Positions 26,649 through 35,300 of a DNA stretch of 64,000 nt are shown piece by piece. The notes beneath the pieces were generated by a model. It was not told where the DNA came from. It did no database searches and saw nothing but the letters and a program-made list of their open reading frames with translations. Numbering within the stretch: the stretch's first letter is position 1; every line of letters starts with the position of its first letter. The translations under genes were made by a program, and so were the position numbers. Origin of the DNA: Streptomyces deccanensis (GTDB taxonomy: Bacteria > Actinomycetota > Actinomycetes > Streptomycetales > Streptomycetaceae); assembly GCF_022385335.1 (NCBI RefSeq), contig NZ_CP092431.1, positions 434,001 through 498,000 of the forward strand, in the 5' to 3' direction.

Positions 26649-28061
26649 ATGGCCGCCGTGACGAACGGATTACCAAGGAGCCCGGTGAAAGGGGCCGGCG
26701 GGCCCAACAAGCCGCTGGCTACAGCCCTGAAGGAGGCGGGCTGCTCGTACGCGTCCCTCGCCCTGCGGGTCAACGAACTGGGCCGCTGTCAGGGCGCGGA
26801 GACCAACTACGACAAGGCCTCCGTCACCCGCTGGCTCCAGGGCCAGCAACCACGCGGGAACACACCGGAGTTGATCGCCGCGGTCCTCGGCGAACGGCTG
26901 GGCCGGGCGCTCACTCCGGCCGACCTCGGTTTTCCGCTCGACCGCGGACGACCGGTGACGGGACGGGCACTGATGTACGTCGAGAACGTGGCGGAGAGCC
27001 TGCACACCCTGGCCGAGCTGGGCTCCACCGACATCGCGCGGCGCAGTCTGCTCGGTGCGGTGCCGTTCGTGCCGGGTGCCCTGACGAACCCCCAACGGGC
27101 CTGGCTGCTGTGGCTGGTGGAGAGCCGCGACGCGCCCCGCCTCGCGCCGGTGTCGGGCGGCGGGCCGGTGGAGCAGGTGCACGCGATGCTCCGCATGTTC
27201 GACGAGATGGACAACCACTACGGGGGCGGTGGGATCCGCACGAGCATCGTGCAGTACCTCACCACCGAGGTGATCCCCCTGCTCCAGCAGCGCGGTGTCA
27301 CCCCGCAGCACCGCCGCGAGCTGTTCGCCGCCGCGGCCCGGCTGGCCGCCATGGCGGGGTGGAGCTCGTACGACGCCGGGGAGTACGGCCTGGCCCAGCG
27401 GTACATGACGCAGGGGCTCAGGCTCTGCGCGGAGGGCCGCGACCATGTGCTCGGCGGGCAGATCCTGGCGGGCCTCTCGCATCTGGCGACCAGCCTGGGC
27501 CGCCCCGACGAGGGTGTGGCGCTGGCCCGGGCCGGGGTCGCCACCGCCAAGGACTCGGGCAGCCCCCTCGGTCTGATGCGGCTGCACGCCATGTCCGCGC
27601 GCGGCCACGCGGCGCTGGGCCGGCCCCGCGAGACCGCCGAGGCGCTGCGCGCCGCCGAGAAACAGCTCGACGCGAGCCGGGGCGCAGCCGAGGAGTCGCC
27701 CTGGGTGCGGTTCCTGGACCACCACTACCTCCAGGCCGAGTCCGCGCTCTGCTTCCGTGACCTGGGGCTCGCCGCGCAGGCCGAGCACACCGCGAGCGCG
27801 TCGGTACGCGCCCACGCCGACCGCCGCCGTCGCCAGGCCATCAGCCGTTCCGTGCTCGCGACGGCCCATCTCCAGCAGAACCGCCTCGACGAGGCCGTCG
27901 CCACGGCCACGGACGCGCTCGAAGCGCTCAGCGGTGTGCACAGCGAACGGTCCATCCAGGCCCTGCGCGACTTCCGGGGCCGGCTGTCGTCCCGCCGCCA
28001 CGAGCCCCTGGTACAGGACTTCGAACGCCGGTCGCGGATGGTGCTGGGGGCGGCCGCCTGA
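26649..28061 (+). CDS. HTH/TPR regulator-like protein
   Basis: A 470-residue protein. The first 80 residues look like an atypical helix-turn-helix (SYASLALRVNELGRC, then SVTRWLQGQQPRGNTPELI), a form seen in Streptomyces regulators. The rest is all-helical with TPR-like repeats: AARLAAMAGWSSYDAGEYGL, HLATSLGRPDEGVALARAG, RGHAALGRPRETAEALRAAE and AHLQQNRLDEAVATATDALE. ATG 26649 or GTG 26658 may start it. It resembles proteins described as tetratricopeptide transcriptional regulators that affect development. It is divergent from the XRE/DUF397 pair. Ligand and targets unknown. Confidence 0.8.
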   Translation: MAAVTNGLPRSPVKGAGGPNKPLATALKEAGCSYASLALRVNELGRCQGAETNYDKASVTRWLQGQQPRGNTPELIAAVLGERLGRALTPADLGFPLDRGRPVTGRALMYVENVAESLHTLAELGSTDIARRSLLGAVPFVPGALTNPQRAWLLWLVESRDAPRLAPVSGGGPVEQVHAMLRMFDEMDNHYGGGGIRTSIVQYLTTEVIPLLQQRGVTPQHRRELFAAAARLAAMAGWSSYDAGEYGLAQRYMTQGLRLCAEGRDHVLGGQILAGLSHLATSLGRPDEGVALARAGVATAKDSGSPLGLMRLHAMSARGHAALGRPRETAEALRAAEKQLDASRGAAEESPWVRFLDHHYLQAESALCFRDLGLAAQAEHTASASVRAHADRRRRQAISRSVLATAHLQQNRLDEAVATATDALEALSGVHSERSIQALRDFRGRLSSRRHEPLVQDFERRSRMVLGAAA

Positions 28062-28089
28062 GGTGGGAGCGTCACGGCGGGTCTCCGCC

Positions 28090-28944
28090 TCAGTAGCCGT
28101 CCGGCGAGGGCGCGTTCTGGGCCCGGTCCACCGGCAGGTGGGCGCCGGAGACGCCGGTCGCCCAGTCGGAGAGCAGGAACACCACCGTGCGGGCCACCTC
28201 GTGCGGGGTGACGGGCGCACCGGTCGGCAGCTCCGCCCCGACGAACGCCTCGTACGCCCGGGGATCCTCCCGGCGCATGCGGTCCCAGCGGCGGCCCGGG
28301 ATCAGCATCGAACCGGGCGAGACGGTGTTGACGCGGATCTGGTCGGGGCCCAACTCGCGGGCCAGGGTGGCGGCCAGCTGGATCAGGGCGCTCTTCGCGA
28401 CCCCGTACTGGGCGGGCGGGCCCGGCTTCCAGCCCGAGACCGAGCCGATCAGCACGACCGAACCGCCGCCGGACGCGCGCAGGTGCGGCAGCGCGGCGCG
28501 GACGAGACGGGTGGCGTGCCCGACGTTGAGTTCCCAGGTGGCCGCCCAGTCGGCGCCGTCCGCCTGCTCGAACGCGTCGCCGCCCCGGGAACCGCCGACA
28601 CACGCGACGAGCCCGTCGAGACCGCGCGTGCGGCCCGACGGGACGAAACGTTTCGCCGCAGCAGTGACGAAGTCCTCCAGCCGTCCGGGCTCGGTGACGT
28701 CGAGCGCGTCGGTGAACAGCCTGGCCCGGTCCTCCGCCGTCAAGGAGTCGCTCAATGCCGTCAGTCCCGCCGTCCGGCGAGCACAGGTCGCCACCTCGGC
28801 CCCCTCGGCGAGCAGGAGCCGTACGACGCCCTCGCCCAGCCCCCGGGTGCCCCCGGTGACCACCACCCTTTTGCCCCACATACCGGGCCACCCGGCGGGG
28901 ACGTACCGCTCCCGCGAGGACGGGATCCCGTCGACGTTCACCAT
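28090..28944 (-). CDS. Short-chain dehydrogenase/reductase
   Basis: A 284-residue classical SDR. NAD(P) binding TGGTRGLGEGVV lies after a 25-residue N-terminal extension; the adenine pocket has DALDVTE, followed by LVACVGGSRGG, the catalytic Ser in LIGSVSGW and the pair YGVAKSA. INTVSPG-type loop appears as VNTVSPGSMLIPG. All catalytic residues are present. TCARR after the glycine motif suggests NADP preference. Substrate unknown. ATG 28944 is the annotated start; MWGKRV at 28881 would remove the extension. Convergent with the TPR regulator (28 bases between stops). Confidence 0.88.
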   Translation of the reverse strand: MVNVDGIPSSRERYVPAGWPGMWGKRVVVTGGTRGLGEGVVRLLLAEGAEVATCARRTAGLTALSDSLTAEDRARLFTDALDVTEPGRLEDFVTAAAKRFVPSGRTRGLDGLVACVGGSRGGDAFEQADGADWAATWELNVGHATRLVRAALPHLRASGGGSVVLIGSVSGWKPGPPAQYGVAKSALIQLAATLARELGPDQIRVNTVSPGSMLIPGRRWDRMRREDPRAYEAFVGAELPTGAPVTPHEVARTVVFLLSDWATGVSGAHLPVDRAQNAPSPDGY

Positions 28945-29023
28945 GGTGGGGAACCTACACAGCGGGCGCCACTACCCGCCCGCAACTGCACAACCCCTCC
29001 ACCACCTGGCGTTTTGTGTGCCC

Positions 29024-29050
29024 GGTGCTGTTGTCTTCGACAACAGCACC
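29024..29050. promoter_or_regulatory. Perfect 12-bp inverted repeat before the leader ORF and kinase gene
   Basis: GGTGCTGTTGTC (29024-29035) and GACAACAGCACC (29039-29050) are separated by TTC only. It lies in the 143-base divergent gap between the SDR gene and the short ORF at 29088. It can act as a dimeric repressor site or as an RNA hairpin; it is not followed by a T-run on the plus strand. Confidence 0.6.
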
Positions 29051-29087
29051 CCCGGGAAAACCACCTTCGAGGATGTGGAGGAACTCG

Positions 29088-29219
29088 ATGACGGCGGTCA
29101 GTGTCGGCAGGTCCCGCCGACGGAACCCAGCCGCGCCAGCGCACGACCCCGGGTGGAGCGTCCACGACGCCCCGTCCGGCGGGGCGGGGCGACCCGCGGG
29201 CACGGTGAGGCTGCCTTGA
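29088..29219 (+). CDS. Possible 43-residue leader ORF coupled to the kinase gene
   Basis: A short frame of 43 codons starting with ATG 29088, which has a perfect TGGAGG six bases upstream, better than most genes here. The peptide is basic at the start (GRSRRRNPAAPAH) and Gly/Ala-rich later; I recognise no family. Its TGA (29217-29219) overlaps an in-frame TTG that opens the kinase frame (TTGA), the usual design for translational coupling. It may be a small protein or only a means to load ribosomes. Not certain to be translated. Confidence 0.45.
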   Translation: MTAVSVGRSRRRNPAAPAHDPGWSVHDAPSGGAGRPAGTVRLP

Positions 29220-29635
29220 TCTCCGTCGAGAGGTCCCGCCTCTTCCGGATGGCGGTACCCGCGCACCCGTCGTGCGCCGCCGGTGTACGGCGCACGGTGG
29301 CGGCGCACCTCGCCCGCTGGGAGCTCTCCGCGATCGTCGACGACGCGGTCCTCGCCACCGACGAGCTCTTCGCCAACGCGGTCCGGCACGCGAGCGCCGA
29401 TCCCGCCGACACGATCGCCGTGGTCCTCGAGCACTCCGGGTGCGAACTGCGCGTCACGCTCGCCGACCCCTCGCCCGTGCCGCCCCGGCCCCGCACGGTG
29501 ACCCCGTCCGCCGAGTCCGGGCGGGGGCTGTCCATCGTCTCCGCGCTGGCCGACGACTGGGGCACCGAGCCGCCGGAGCCGGGTGACACGGGCAAGAGGG
29601 TGTGGTTCTCGCTCGCCGTGCGGGAGCCGGTATGA
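29216..29635 (+). CDS. RsbW-like ATP-binding protein (HATPase_c_2)
   Basis: A 139-residue GHKL protein. N box AVLATDELFANAVRHASAD, G1 region LADPSPVPPRP, and G2 SGRGLSIVSALADDWG. The N-terminal part CAAGVRRTVAAHLARW is the usual first helix. The start is uncertain: TTG 29216 is coupled to the leader ORF stop, while ATG 29249 (MAVPAHP) also fits the fold. Its stop overlaps the next gene (ATGA). Many such stand-alone kinases exist in Streptomyces; no sigma factor is adjacent, so its partner may be elsewhere or may be the downstream DUF6624 protein. Confidence 0.78.
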   Translation: MISVERSRLFRMAVPAHPSCAAGVRRTVAAHLARWELSAIVDDAVLATDELFANAVRHASADPADTIAVVLEHSGCELRVTLADPSPVPPRPRTVTPSAESGRGLSIVSALADDWGTEPPEPGDTGKRVWFSLAVREPV

Positions 29636-30201
29636 GGGGCGCACCGGCCATGGAACCCACGTCGGAACCCGCGCCCGGCACCGGGCCGCCCCGCGAGCGG
29701 GTGCTCGCCGCCGAGCTGATCCGCCGTGCCGAGGACGTACGGCGGCTGGCCCGGGAGGCCCGGTCCGCGCCCACCGCCGGGGCCCGGGACCGTATCGCCG
29801 CGTGCCACGCCGGCAACGGCGACGCGCTGCGGGCGATCGTCGCCCGCCACGGCTGGCCCACCGCCGAGGCGGTCGGCGAACCCGCCTCGACGGCGGCCCT
29901 CACGCTCCTGCTGCACTCCCCCGACCTCGGCTTCCAGCTCACCTGCCGCGATCTGATCGCCGAGGCCGTTGCGGACGGGCGCTGCCCGGCGGTGCACCAC
30001 GCCTACATCGCCGACCACTGCGCCGTCGCCCTGAACCAGCCCCAGTTCTACGGCACCCGCATCGACCCCGGCACCCTCTTCCCGTACCCCATCCGCCACC
30101 CCGAGTCCGTCGACGAACGCCGCCACGACGTGGGCCTCGGCCCCCTGACCGACCACCTGCGAGCGGTGCGCCTCGACCTGGGGGCGAGCGGAGGACTGTG
30201 A
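29632..30201 (+). CDS. DUF6624-like protein coupled to the kinase gene
   Basis: A 189-residue soluble protein that I place in DUF6624 from the blocks AIVARHGWPTAEAVGEPAST, TAALTLLLHSPDLGFQLTCR and HHAYIADHCAVALNQPQFYG, followed by DPGTLFPYPIRHPESVDERR. There is no known activity; the conserved His/Asp/Gln pattern could form an active site. ATG 29632 overlaps the kinase TGA (ATGA), so the two proteins are made together. A second ATG at 29650 is possible. The coupling hints at a functional pair, which is inference. Confidence 0.72.
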   Translation: MRGAPAMEPTSEPAPGTGPPRERVLAAELIRRAEDVRRLAREARSAPTAGARDRIAACHAGNGDALRAIVARHGWPTAEAVGEPASTAALTLLLHSPDLGFQLTCRDLIAEAVADGRCPAVHHAYIADHCAVALNQPQFYGTRIDPGTLFPYPIRHPESVDERRHDVGLGPLTDHLRAVRLDLGASGGL

Positions 30202-30337
30202 ACGACGGTGTGCGTCCGCCGGGGAGTCGCCACCGAAGGCGGAAGAGCGCACGGCCGAGGGCCACGAGCCACGGGCCAAACCTCCCGCCCTGGATATTGG
30301 ATCGCCCCCCGCCCCGTGATCGCGTTACCGTCGCCCG

Positions 30338-30889
30338 ATGCCCGATCTACGAACCGAACGCCTCCTCCTGCGCGACTGGCGGGAGTCGGACCTGGCGCCC
30401 TGGGCGGCCATGAACGCCGACCCGGAAGTCCGCGCACACTTCCCTGGGGTCCTCACCCGGGAGCAGAGTGACACGTCAGTCGCCCGCTTCCAGGCCGACC
30501 TCGACCGGCGGGGCTGGGGGTGGTGGGCCCTGGAGGTGCGGTCCACCGGGCGGTTCGTCGGTTTCGCCGGGCTGGATCCGGTGGAGGACGACATGCCGTT
30601 CTCCGGGGTGGAGGCCGGCTGGCGGCTCGCGCGTACGGCGTGGGGCCACGGCTACGCGACCGAGGCCGGGCGGGCCGTCCTGGACTTCGGCTTCGAGCAG
30701 CTCCGGCTCCCCGAGATCCTCGCGGTGACCATGGCCGGCAACGTGCGCTCCCAGGCCGTGATGCGCCGCCTCGGCATGACCCGGAACCCGAGTGAGGACT
30801 TCGAGGACCGGACCATGCCGGAGGGGTCACCGCGCCGCGGCGTGGTGTTCCGGGTGACGCCCGATCAGCTCGCCGCCCAGCCCGCGTAG
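30338..30889 (+). CDS. GNAT-family N-acetyltransferase, RimJ/RimL type
   Basis: A 183-residue acetyltransferase (Acetyltransf_3). It begins [20 protein letters not shown], the typical RimJ/RimL opening; the acetyl-CoA site is [20 protein letters not shown], followed by [19 protein letters not shown]. Members modify ribosomal protein N-termini or small amines; the target cannot be read. ATG 30338. The last 25 bases overlap the 3' end of mraY on the other strand. Confidence 0.88.
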   Translation: MPDLRTERLLLRDWRESDLAPWAAMNADPEVRAHFPGVLTREQSDTSVARFQADLDRRGWGWWALEVRSTGRFVGFAGLDPVEDDMPFSGVEAGWRLARTAWGHGYATEAGRAVLDFGFEQLRLPEILAVTMAGNVRSQAVMRRLGMTRNPSEDFEDRTMPEGSPRRGVVFRVTPDQLAAQPA

Positions 30890-31932
30890 AACAGCCCCAG
30901 GCCGGCGATCACGCAGATGCCCTGGATGGTCCAGAAGCGGACCACGACCAGGACCTCGGACCAGCCCTTGAGTTCGAAATGGTGCTGGAGCGGGGCCATC
31001 CGGAAGACGCGCTTTCCGGTCAGCTTGAACGAGCCGACCTGGATGACCACCGACATGGTGATCAGGACGAACAGCCCGCCGAGGACGGCGAGGAGCAGTT
31101 CGGTGCGCGAGCAGATGGCGAGGCCGGCGAGGGCACCGCCGAGGGCCAGGGACCCGGTGTCACCCATGAAGATCTTGGCCGGCGAGGTGTTCCACCAGAG
31201 GAACCCGAAGCAGGCGCCCATCAGCGCGGCCGCGACGACGGCGAGGTCGAGCGGGTCGCGCACCTCTATGCAGGAGGCGGGGTCGGTGAGTTCGAGGGCG
31301 TTGGCGCACGAGTTCTGGAACTGCCACAGGCCGATGAAGGTGTAACCGCCGAAGACCATGACCGACGCGCCGGTGGCGAGCCCGTCCAGACCGTCGGTCA
31401 GGTTCACCCCGTTCGACATGGCCAGGATCATGAACAGGGCCCATACGACGAACAGCACCGGACCGATGGTCCAGCCGAAGTCGGTGACGAACGACACCTT
31501 CAGGGAGGCCGGCGTCTGGCCCCGGTCGTCCGCGAACCGGATGGCGAGCAGCGCGAACACGATGCCGACGATCAGCTGGCCGGCCATCTTGGCTCCGGCC
31601 CGCAGCCCGAGCGACCGCCGCTTCACGATCTTGATGTAGTCGTCCAGGAACCCGACCACACCCATGCCCGCCATGAGGAACAGCACCAGGAAACCGGGGT
31701 AGGTCGGGCTCTCACCGGTGATGACCTTGGTCGCGGCGTAGGCGACCAGCGTGGCCAGGATGAAGGCGATGCCGCCCATGGTGGGCGTACCGCGCTTGCC
31801 GGCGTGGCCGCGCGGGCCGTCGTCGCGGATGAACTGGCCGTACCCCTTTCGGGCCAGCAGCTTGATCAGCAGCGGTGTGCCGATCAGCGTCAGGAACAGA
31901 CCGATGGCTCCGGCGTACAGGATCTGGTTCAT
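30865..31932 (-). CDS. mraY: Phospho-N-acetylmuramoyl-pentapeptide transferase, outside a dcw cluster
   Basis: A 355-residue integral membrane enzyme that makes lipid I from UDP-MurNAc-pentapeptide and undecaprenyl phosphate. Signature blocks are complete: [14 protein letters not shown], the Asp pair in [31 protein letters not shown] and the histidine motif [12 protein letters not shown]. Ten hydrophobic segments fit MraY topology, and the length is normal (about 357). ATG 31932 opens with [17 protein letters not shown]. Normally mraY sits among murE/murF/murD/ftsW; here the neighbours are a GNAT gene and a small membrane protein, so this is probably a second copy. It could be a drug-tolerant or condition-specific version. 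Confidence 0.9.
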   Translation of the reverse strand: MNQILYAGAIGLFLTLIGTPLLIKLLARKGYGQFIRDDGPRGHAGKRGTPTMGGIAFILATLVAYAATKVITGESPTYPGFLVLFLMAGMGVVGFLDDYIKIVKRRSLGLRAGAKMAGQLIVGIVFALLAIRFADDRGQTPASLKVSFVTDFGWTIGPVLFVVWALFMILAMSNGVNLTDGLDGLATGASVMVFGGYTFIGLWQFQNSCANALELTDPASCIEVRDPLDLAVVAAALMGACFGFLWWNTSPAKIFMGDTGSLALGGALAGLAICSRTELLLAVLGGLFVLITMSVVIQVGSFKLTGKRVFRMAPLQHHFELKGWSEVLVVVRFWTIQGICVIAGLGLFYAGWAAS

Positions 31933-32243
31933 CGGGCGGTGGTCTCCCCCTCGGTCGCGCTCGGACACGCGACTGCCGCACCGGTGTCGCTGTTTCTCAC
32001 GGGCCCCACCCTATGCAGTCACCTGATCTTCCTACCGGGGTGGGTAGTTGACAGCTGAGCCCCAGCGCACGTCACTCGAAACGGTGCTCAGGAGGTGGCT
32101 GCCCCGCCTCGCGCCCCCGGGCCCCCGGGAGCGGGCCGCCCGCTGCCACGGGCGGGGACCGACCGGTCGGCACGGGCGGCGTCGCCGCCTCCCCCACCGG
32201 CCCACCGCTCGCGCACCCGGGCGAGGCTGAGACACTGCACGTC
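31933..32243. other. Intergenic region between divergent mraY and a membrane-protein gene
   Basis: These 311 bases hold no gene I can support. TTGACA at 32048-32053 is a perfect -35 hexamer facing the plus-strand gene, but no good -10 follows at 17 bases. An open frame of 60 codons in the same place is arginine/proline-rich and looks like chance. Confidence 0.5.
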
Positions 32244-32744
32244 ATGGCCTCCTTCACTCCCGCGCGCGCCCTGCTGATGCTGACCACCGGGCTGACCTGT
32301 CTGCTGATGGCGGGCGGCGCCCTCATCGGCGCGCTGATCGGCGGCGGGCCGGTCGCGCTGGGGGCGGCGGTGTGCGCCGGGCTGGTCGGCATGGTGGGCT
32401 CGCTCATCGTGCGGCGGCGGGCCATGGCGCACTTCGCCATGGCCCAGCGGCAGGCCGGGCAGCGGGGGTACGCGGAGGGCATCGCGCACGGCGTGCTCAT
32501 CCATGTGACCGCCTACGAGGCCGCCGTCTTCCCCCGCACCGGGCCGGACGGTGTCAGCGCCGAGGAGCGCGAGGCCCGCCGCACCATCGCCTACCGCATG
32601 GCCGCCCTCGACGAGGTGCCCCAGCGGGTGCGCCTGGCCGCCGCGGACGCCCTCGCGCTCCTCGACAGGACGGACCGCGAGGGTGCCGAGGAGGCCCTGG
32701 CCCGTCTCGCCACGACCGTGCGGCTGGAGTACTCCCGCCTGTGA
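32244..32744 (+). CDS. Small membrane protein of unknown function
   Basis: A 166-residue protein with two adjacent transmembrane helices (residues 8-35, LMLTTGLTCLLMAGGALIGA, and 40-58, GAAVCAGLVGMVGSLIV) and a soluble C-terminal part rich in helix formers (REARRTIAYRMAALDEVPQR, ALALLDRTDREGAEEALARL). I do not recognise the family. ATG 32244 has no strong ribosome site. It ends 37 bases before the aldo/keto reductase gene, which is convergent. The C-terminal part probably faces the cytoplasm (positive-inside: RRRAMAH after the second helix). Confidence 0.7.
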   Translation: MASFTPARALLMLTTGLTCLLMAGGALIGALIGGGPVALGAAVCAGLVGMVGSLIVRRRAMAHFAMAQRQAGQRGYAEGIAHGVLIHVTAYEAAVFPRTGPDGVSAEEREARRTIAYRMAALDEVPQRVRLAAADALALLDRTDREGAEEALARLATTVRLEYSRL

Positions 32745-32781
32745 ACCCCGCGGCCGCCCGGTCCGCTGGTCGCGCGGGGGC

Positions 32782-33750
32782 TCAGTGGCCGCTGATCGCG
32801 CGCGGGGTGTAGGGCCGCTCCAGTTCCTCGGTCTCCTTCTCCGTCAGGGTGACGTCCAGAGAGGCCACGGCGTCGGCGAGGTGGTGGGGCTTGGTGGCGC
32901 CGACGATGGGGGCGGTGACCGTGGGCCGGCTCAGCAGCCAGGCCAGGGCGACCTGCGCCCGGGGCACCCCGCGCTCACCGGCGATCCGGGTGACGGCGTC
33001 GACGATCTCCCGGTCGCCCTCCTGGTAGAGGGTCTTGCCGAAGTTGTCGGTCTCGGTGCGCGCGGTGACGGTGTCCCAGTCCCGGGTGAGGCGCCCGCGC
33101 GCGAGCGGGCTCCAGGGCAGCGTGGCCACGCTCTGGTCCTCGCACAGCGGGAGCATCTCGCGCTCCTCCTCGCGGTAGAGGAGGTTGTAGTGGTTCTGCA
33201 TGGACACGAAACGGGTCCAGCCGTGCAGCCGGGCGGTGTGCTGCATCTTCGCGAACTGCCAGGCGTACATCGAACTCGCCCCGAGATAACGGGCCTTGCC
33301 CGCCTTCACCACGTCGTGCAGGGCCTCCATCGTCTCCTCGACCGGGGTGTGGGGGTCGAAGCGGTGGATCTGGTAGAGGTCCACGTAATCGGTGCCGAGG
33401 CGCCGCAGGCTGTTGTCGATCTCCGTCATGATCGCCTTGCGGGAGAGACCCCAGGCGTTGGGGCCCTGGTGCATGGCGCCGTTCACCTTGGTCGCGACGA
33501 CGACCTCCTCGCGCCGCGCGAACTCCGCGAGCGCGCGGCCGACGATCTCCTCGCTGGTGCCGTCGGAGTAGACGTTCGCGGTGTCGAAGAAGTTGATCCC
33601 CGCGTCCAGCGCCTGCCGGATCAGCGGGCGTGACGCCTCCTCGTCCAGGGTCCATTCGTGCGTGCCTCGGTCGGGGAGGCCGAAACTCATGCATCCCACA
33701 CAGATCCGGGACACGTCCAGACCCGTCGAGCCGAGCTTCACGTACTGCAT
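32782..33750 (-). CDS. Aldo/keto reductase
   Basis: A 322-residue NADPH-dependent oxidoreductase of the (beta/alpha)8 AKR family. The catalytic tetrad is visible: Asp and Tyr in NFFDTANVYSDG, Lys in VVATKVNG and His in LYQIHRFDPHTP. Cofactor loop SPLARGRL and the C-terminal APIVGATKPHHL are normal. ATG 33750 has GGAG eight bases upstream. It resembles AKRs of the YajO/Gfo-like potassium-channel beta-subunit group by its MQYVKLGSTGLDVSRICVG opening. Single gene; substrate unknown. Confidence 0.9.
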   Translation of the reverse strand: MQYVKLGSTGLDVSRICVGCMSFGLPDRGTHEWTLDEEASRPLIRQALDAGINFFDTANVYSDGTSEEIVGRALAEFARREEVVVATKVNGAMHQGPNAWGLSRKAIMTEIDNSLRRLGTDYVDLYQIHRFDPHTPVEETMEALHDVVKAGKARYLGASSMYAWQFAKMQHTARLHGWTRFVSMQNHYNLLYREEEREMLPLCEDQSVATLPWSPLARGRLTRDWDTVTARTETDNFGKTLYQEGDREIVDAVTRIAGERGVPRAQVALAWLLSRPTVTAPIVGATKPHHLADAVASLDVTLTEKETEELERPYTPRAISGH

Positions 33751-33815
33751 CGTTGCAACTCCTGCCTGTGAGGGGTGGGCTGACAAGCGTACGAAAGAAC
33801 GGATGTGCCGATCGG

Positions 33816-35141
33816 TCAGATCCGGTAGCGGCGCAGTGCCGGTGTGACCGTCGCCAGGAGCAGCACGGCGGCCATGACCAGCAGACCGCCGCCGGCGACG
33901 GCCGTACGGGTGCCGAAGGCGGCGCCGGCCGTGCCGTGCAGGACGTCGGCGAGGCGGGGCCCGCCGGCCACGACCACGGTGAACACGCCCTGCATCCGGC
34001 CGCGCATCTCGTCGGTCGCGGCGGAGAGCAGGATGGCTCCGCGGAAGACCATCGAGACCATGTCGGCGACTCCGGCGGCGACGAGGAACACCACGGCGAA
34101 CCACAGGCTGGTGCTCAGCCCGAAGCCCGTGATGGCCGCGCCCCAGACCATGACGGCCGCGAGGACCATCAGCCCGTGCCGGTGGGAGCGGGAGAAGGTG
34201 CCCGACAGCAGGCCGCCGACGACGGCCCCGATGGGAATCGCGGCGAACAGCAGGCCGAGGGCCAGACCTTCGCCGTACGGCGCGTACGTGGTGGCGGCCA
34301 GCTGCGGGAAGAGGGCGCGGGGCATGCCCAGGACCATCGCGATGATGTCGGCGAGGAAGGACAGCAGCAGCACCTTGTGCAGGGCGATGTAGCGGAAGCC
34401 CGCGAGCACCTCCCGCAGGCCGGCCCGCTTCTTCGTGGTGTCGTCCAGGGGTGGCAGAGAGGGCAGCCGGTGTACGGCCCAGAGGGTGACGCAGAGGGCC
34501 AGCGCGTCGATGAGATACAGCTCGGCAAGGCCGATCACCGGGATGAGGGCGCCGGCGAGCAACGGTCCGGCCACCAGGCCGAGTTGCATCACGGTCGAGC
34601 CGAGCGCGGCGGCCGCCGGCAGTTCCTCGGCGGGGACGAGCCGGGCCACGGAGGCGTTGCGGGCCGGTGAGTTGAGGCCGAAGAACGCCTGTTGGAGGGC
34701 GAGCAGGGCCATCAGCGTCCACACGGACTCGAGGCCGGTGACGGCCTGCACCCAGAACAGCACCGAGGTGACGGCGATGCCGGTGTTGGTGACGAGCAGC
34801 AGCGTGCGGCGGTCGACGGTGTCGGCGACAGCGCCGCCCCAGAGCGCGAAGACGACCAAGGGCAGCAGGCCGGCGAGGCTCGCGTAGCCGACCCAGGCGG
34901 AGGAGCCGGTGATGTCGTAGATCTGTTTGGGGACGGCGACGGCGGTGAGCTGGCTGCCGACGGCGGTGACGATGGTCGAGGACCACAGGCGCCGGTAGGC
35001 CGGGCGGCGCAGCGGGCGGGTGTCCATCGCCCAGCGGCGCCAGCCCTCGCGGGCCGGCGCCGCCGGGTCGTCGTCCGGTGCGGTGTCGTCCTCCGGTGCG
35101 GTGTCGTCGCCGGCGCTGCTCTGGGTGGTGTCCACGGGCAT
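33816..35141 (-). CDS. MFS transporter (multidrug/enterobactin exporter-like MFS_3)
   Basis: A 441-residue major facilitator with about twelve transmembrane helices after a 45-residue acidic cytoplasmic lead (EDDTAPDDDPAAPAREGWRR). The first helix region reads AYRRLWSSTIVTAVGSQLTA; the loop 2-3 motif is WGGAVADTVDRRTLLL, and GLNSPARNASVARLVPAEEL follows, features of the EntS/MFS_3 group. Probably exports a drug or small metabolite by proton antiport. ATG 35141 is tentative (weak ribosome site). Upstream, TATCGA occurs twice in 20 bases (35148-35170), perhaps a regulator site. Confidence 0.85.
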   Translation of the reverse strand: MPVDTTQSSAGDDTAPEDDTAPDDDPAAPAREGWRRWAMDTRPLRRPAYRRLWSSTIVTAVGSQLTAVAVPKQIYDITGSSAWVGYASLAGLLPLVVFALWGGAVADTVDRRTLLLVTNTGIAVTSVLFWVQAVTGLESVWTLMALLALQQAFFGLNSPARNASVARLVPAEELPAAAALGSTVMQLGLVAGPLLAGALIPVIGLAELYLIDALALCVTLWAVHRLPSLPPLDDTTKKRAGLREVLAGFRYIALHKVLLLSFLADIIAMVLGMPRALFPQLAATTYAPYGEGLALGLLFAAIPIGAVVGGLLSGTFSRSHRHGLMVLAAVMVWGAAITGFGLSTSLWFAVVFLVAAGVADMVSMVFRGAILLSAATDEMRGRMQGVFTVVVAGGPRLADVLHGTAGAAFGTRTAVAGGGLLVMAAVLLLATVTPALRRYRI

Positions 35142-35300
35142 CCTGATGCTCGATACATCTTTCGATACGGGCACCACTATCGCGGAGATCACCACCGCCG
35201 GGACAGGCGATTTCGCCGCCGTCTCACATGCTGTCGCCGGGACCCTCACACGCCGTGGGCCGCCCGCGCACGCTCATGTGGCGCCCGCGTCCGCCGCCGC

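Noticed and set aside
32048..32230. A 60-codon frame before the small membrane protein
   Set aside because: TTG start without ribosome site, Arg/Pro/His-rich sequence, no family; treated as chance.
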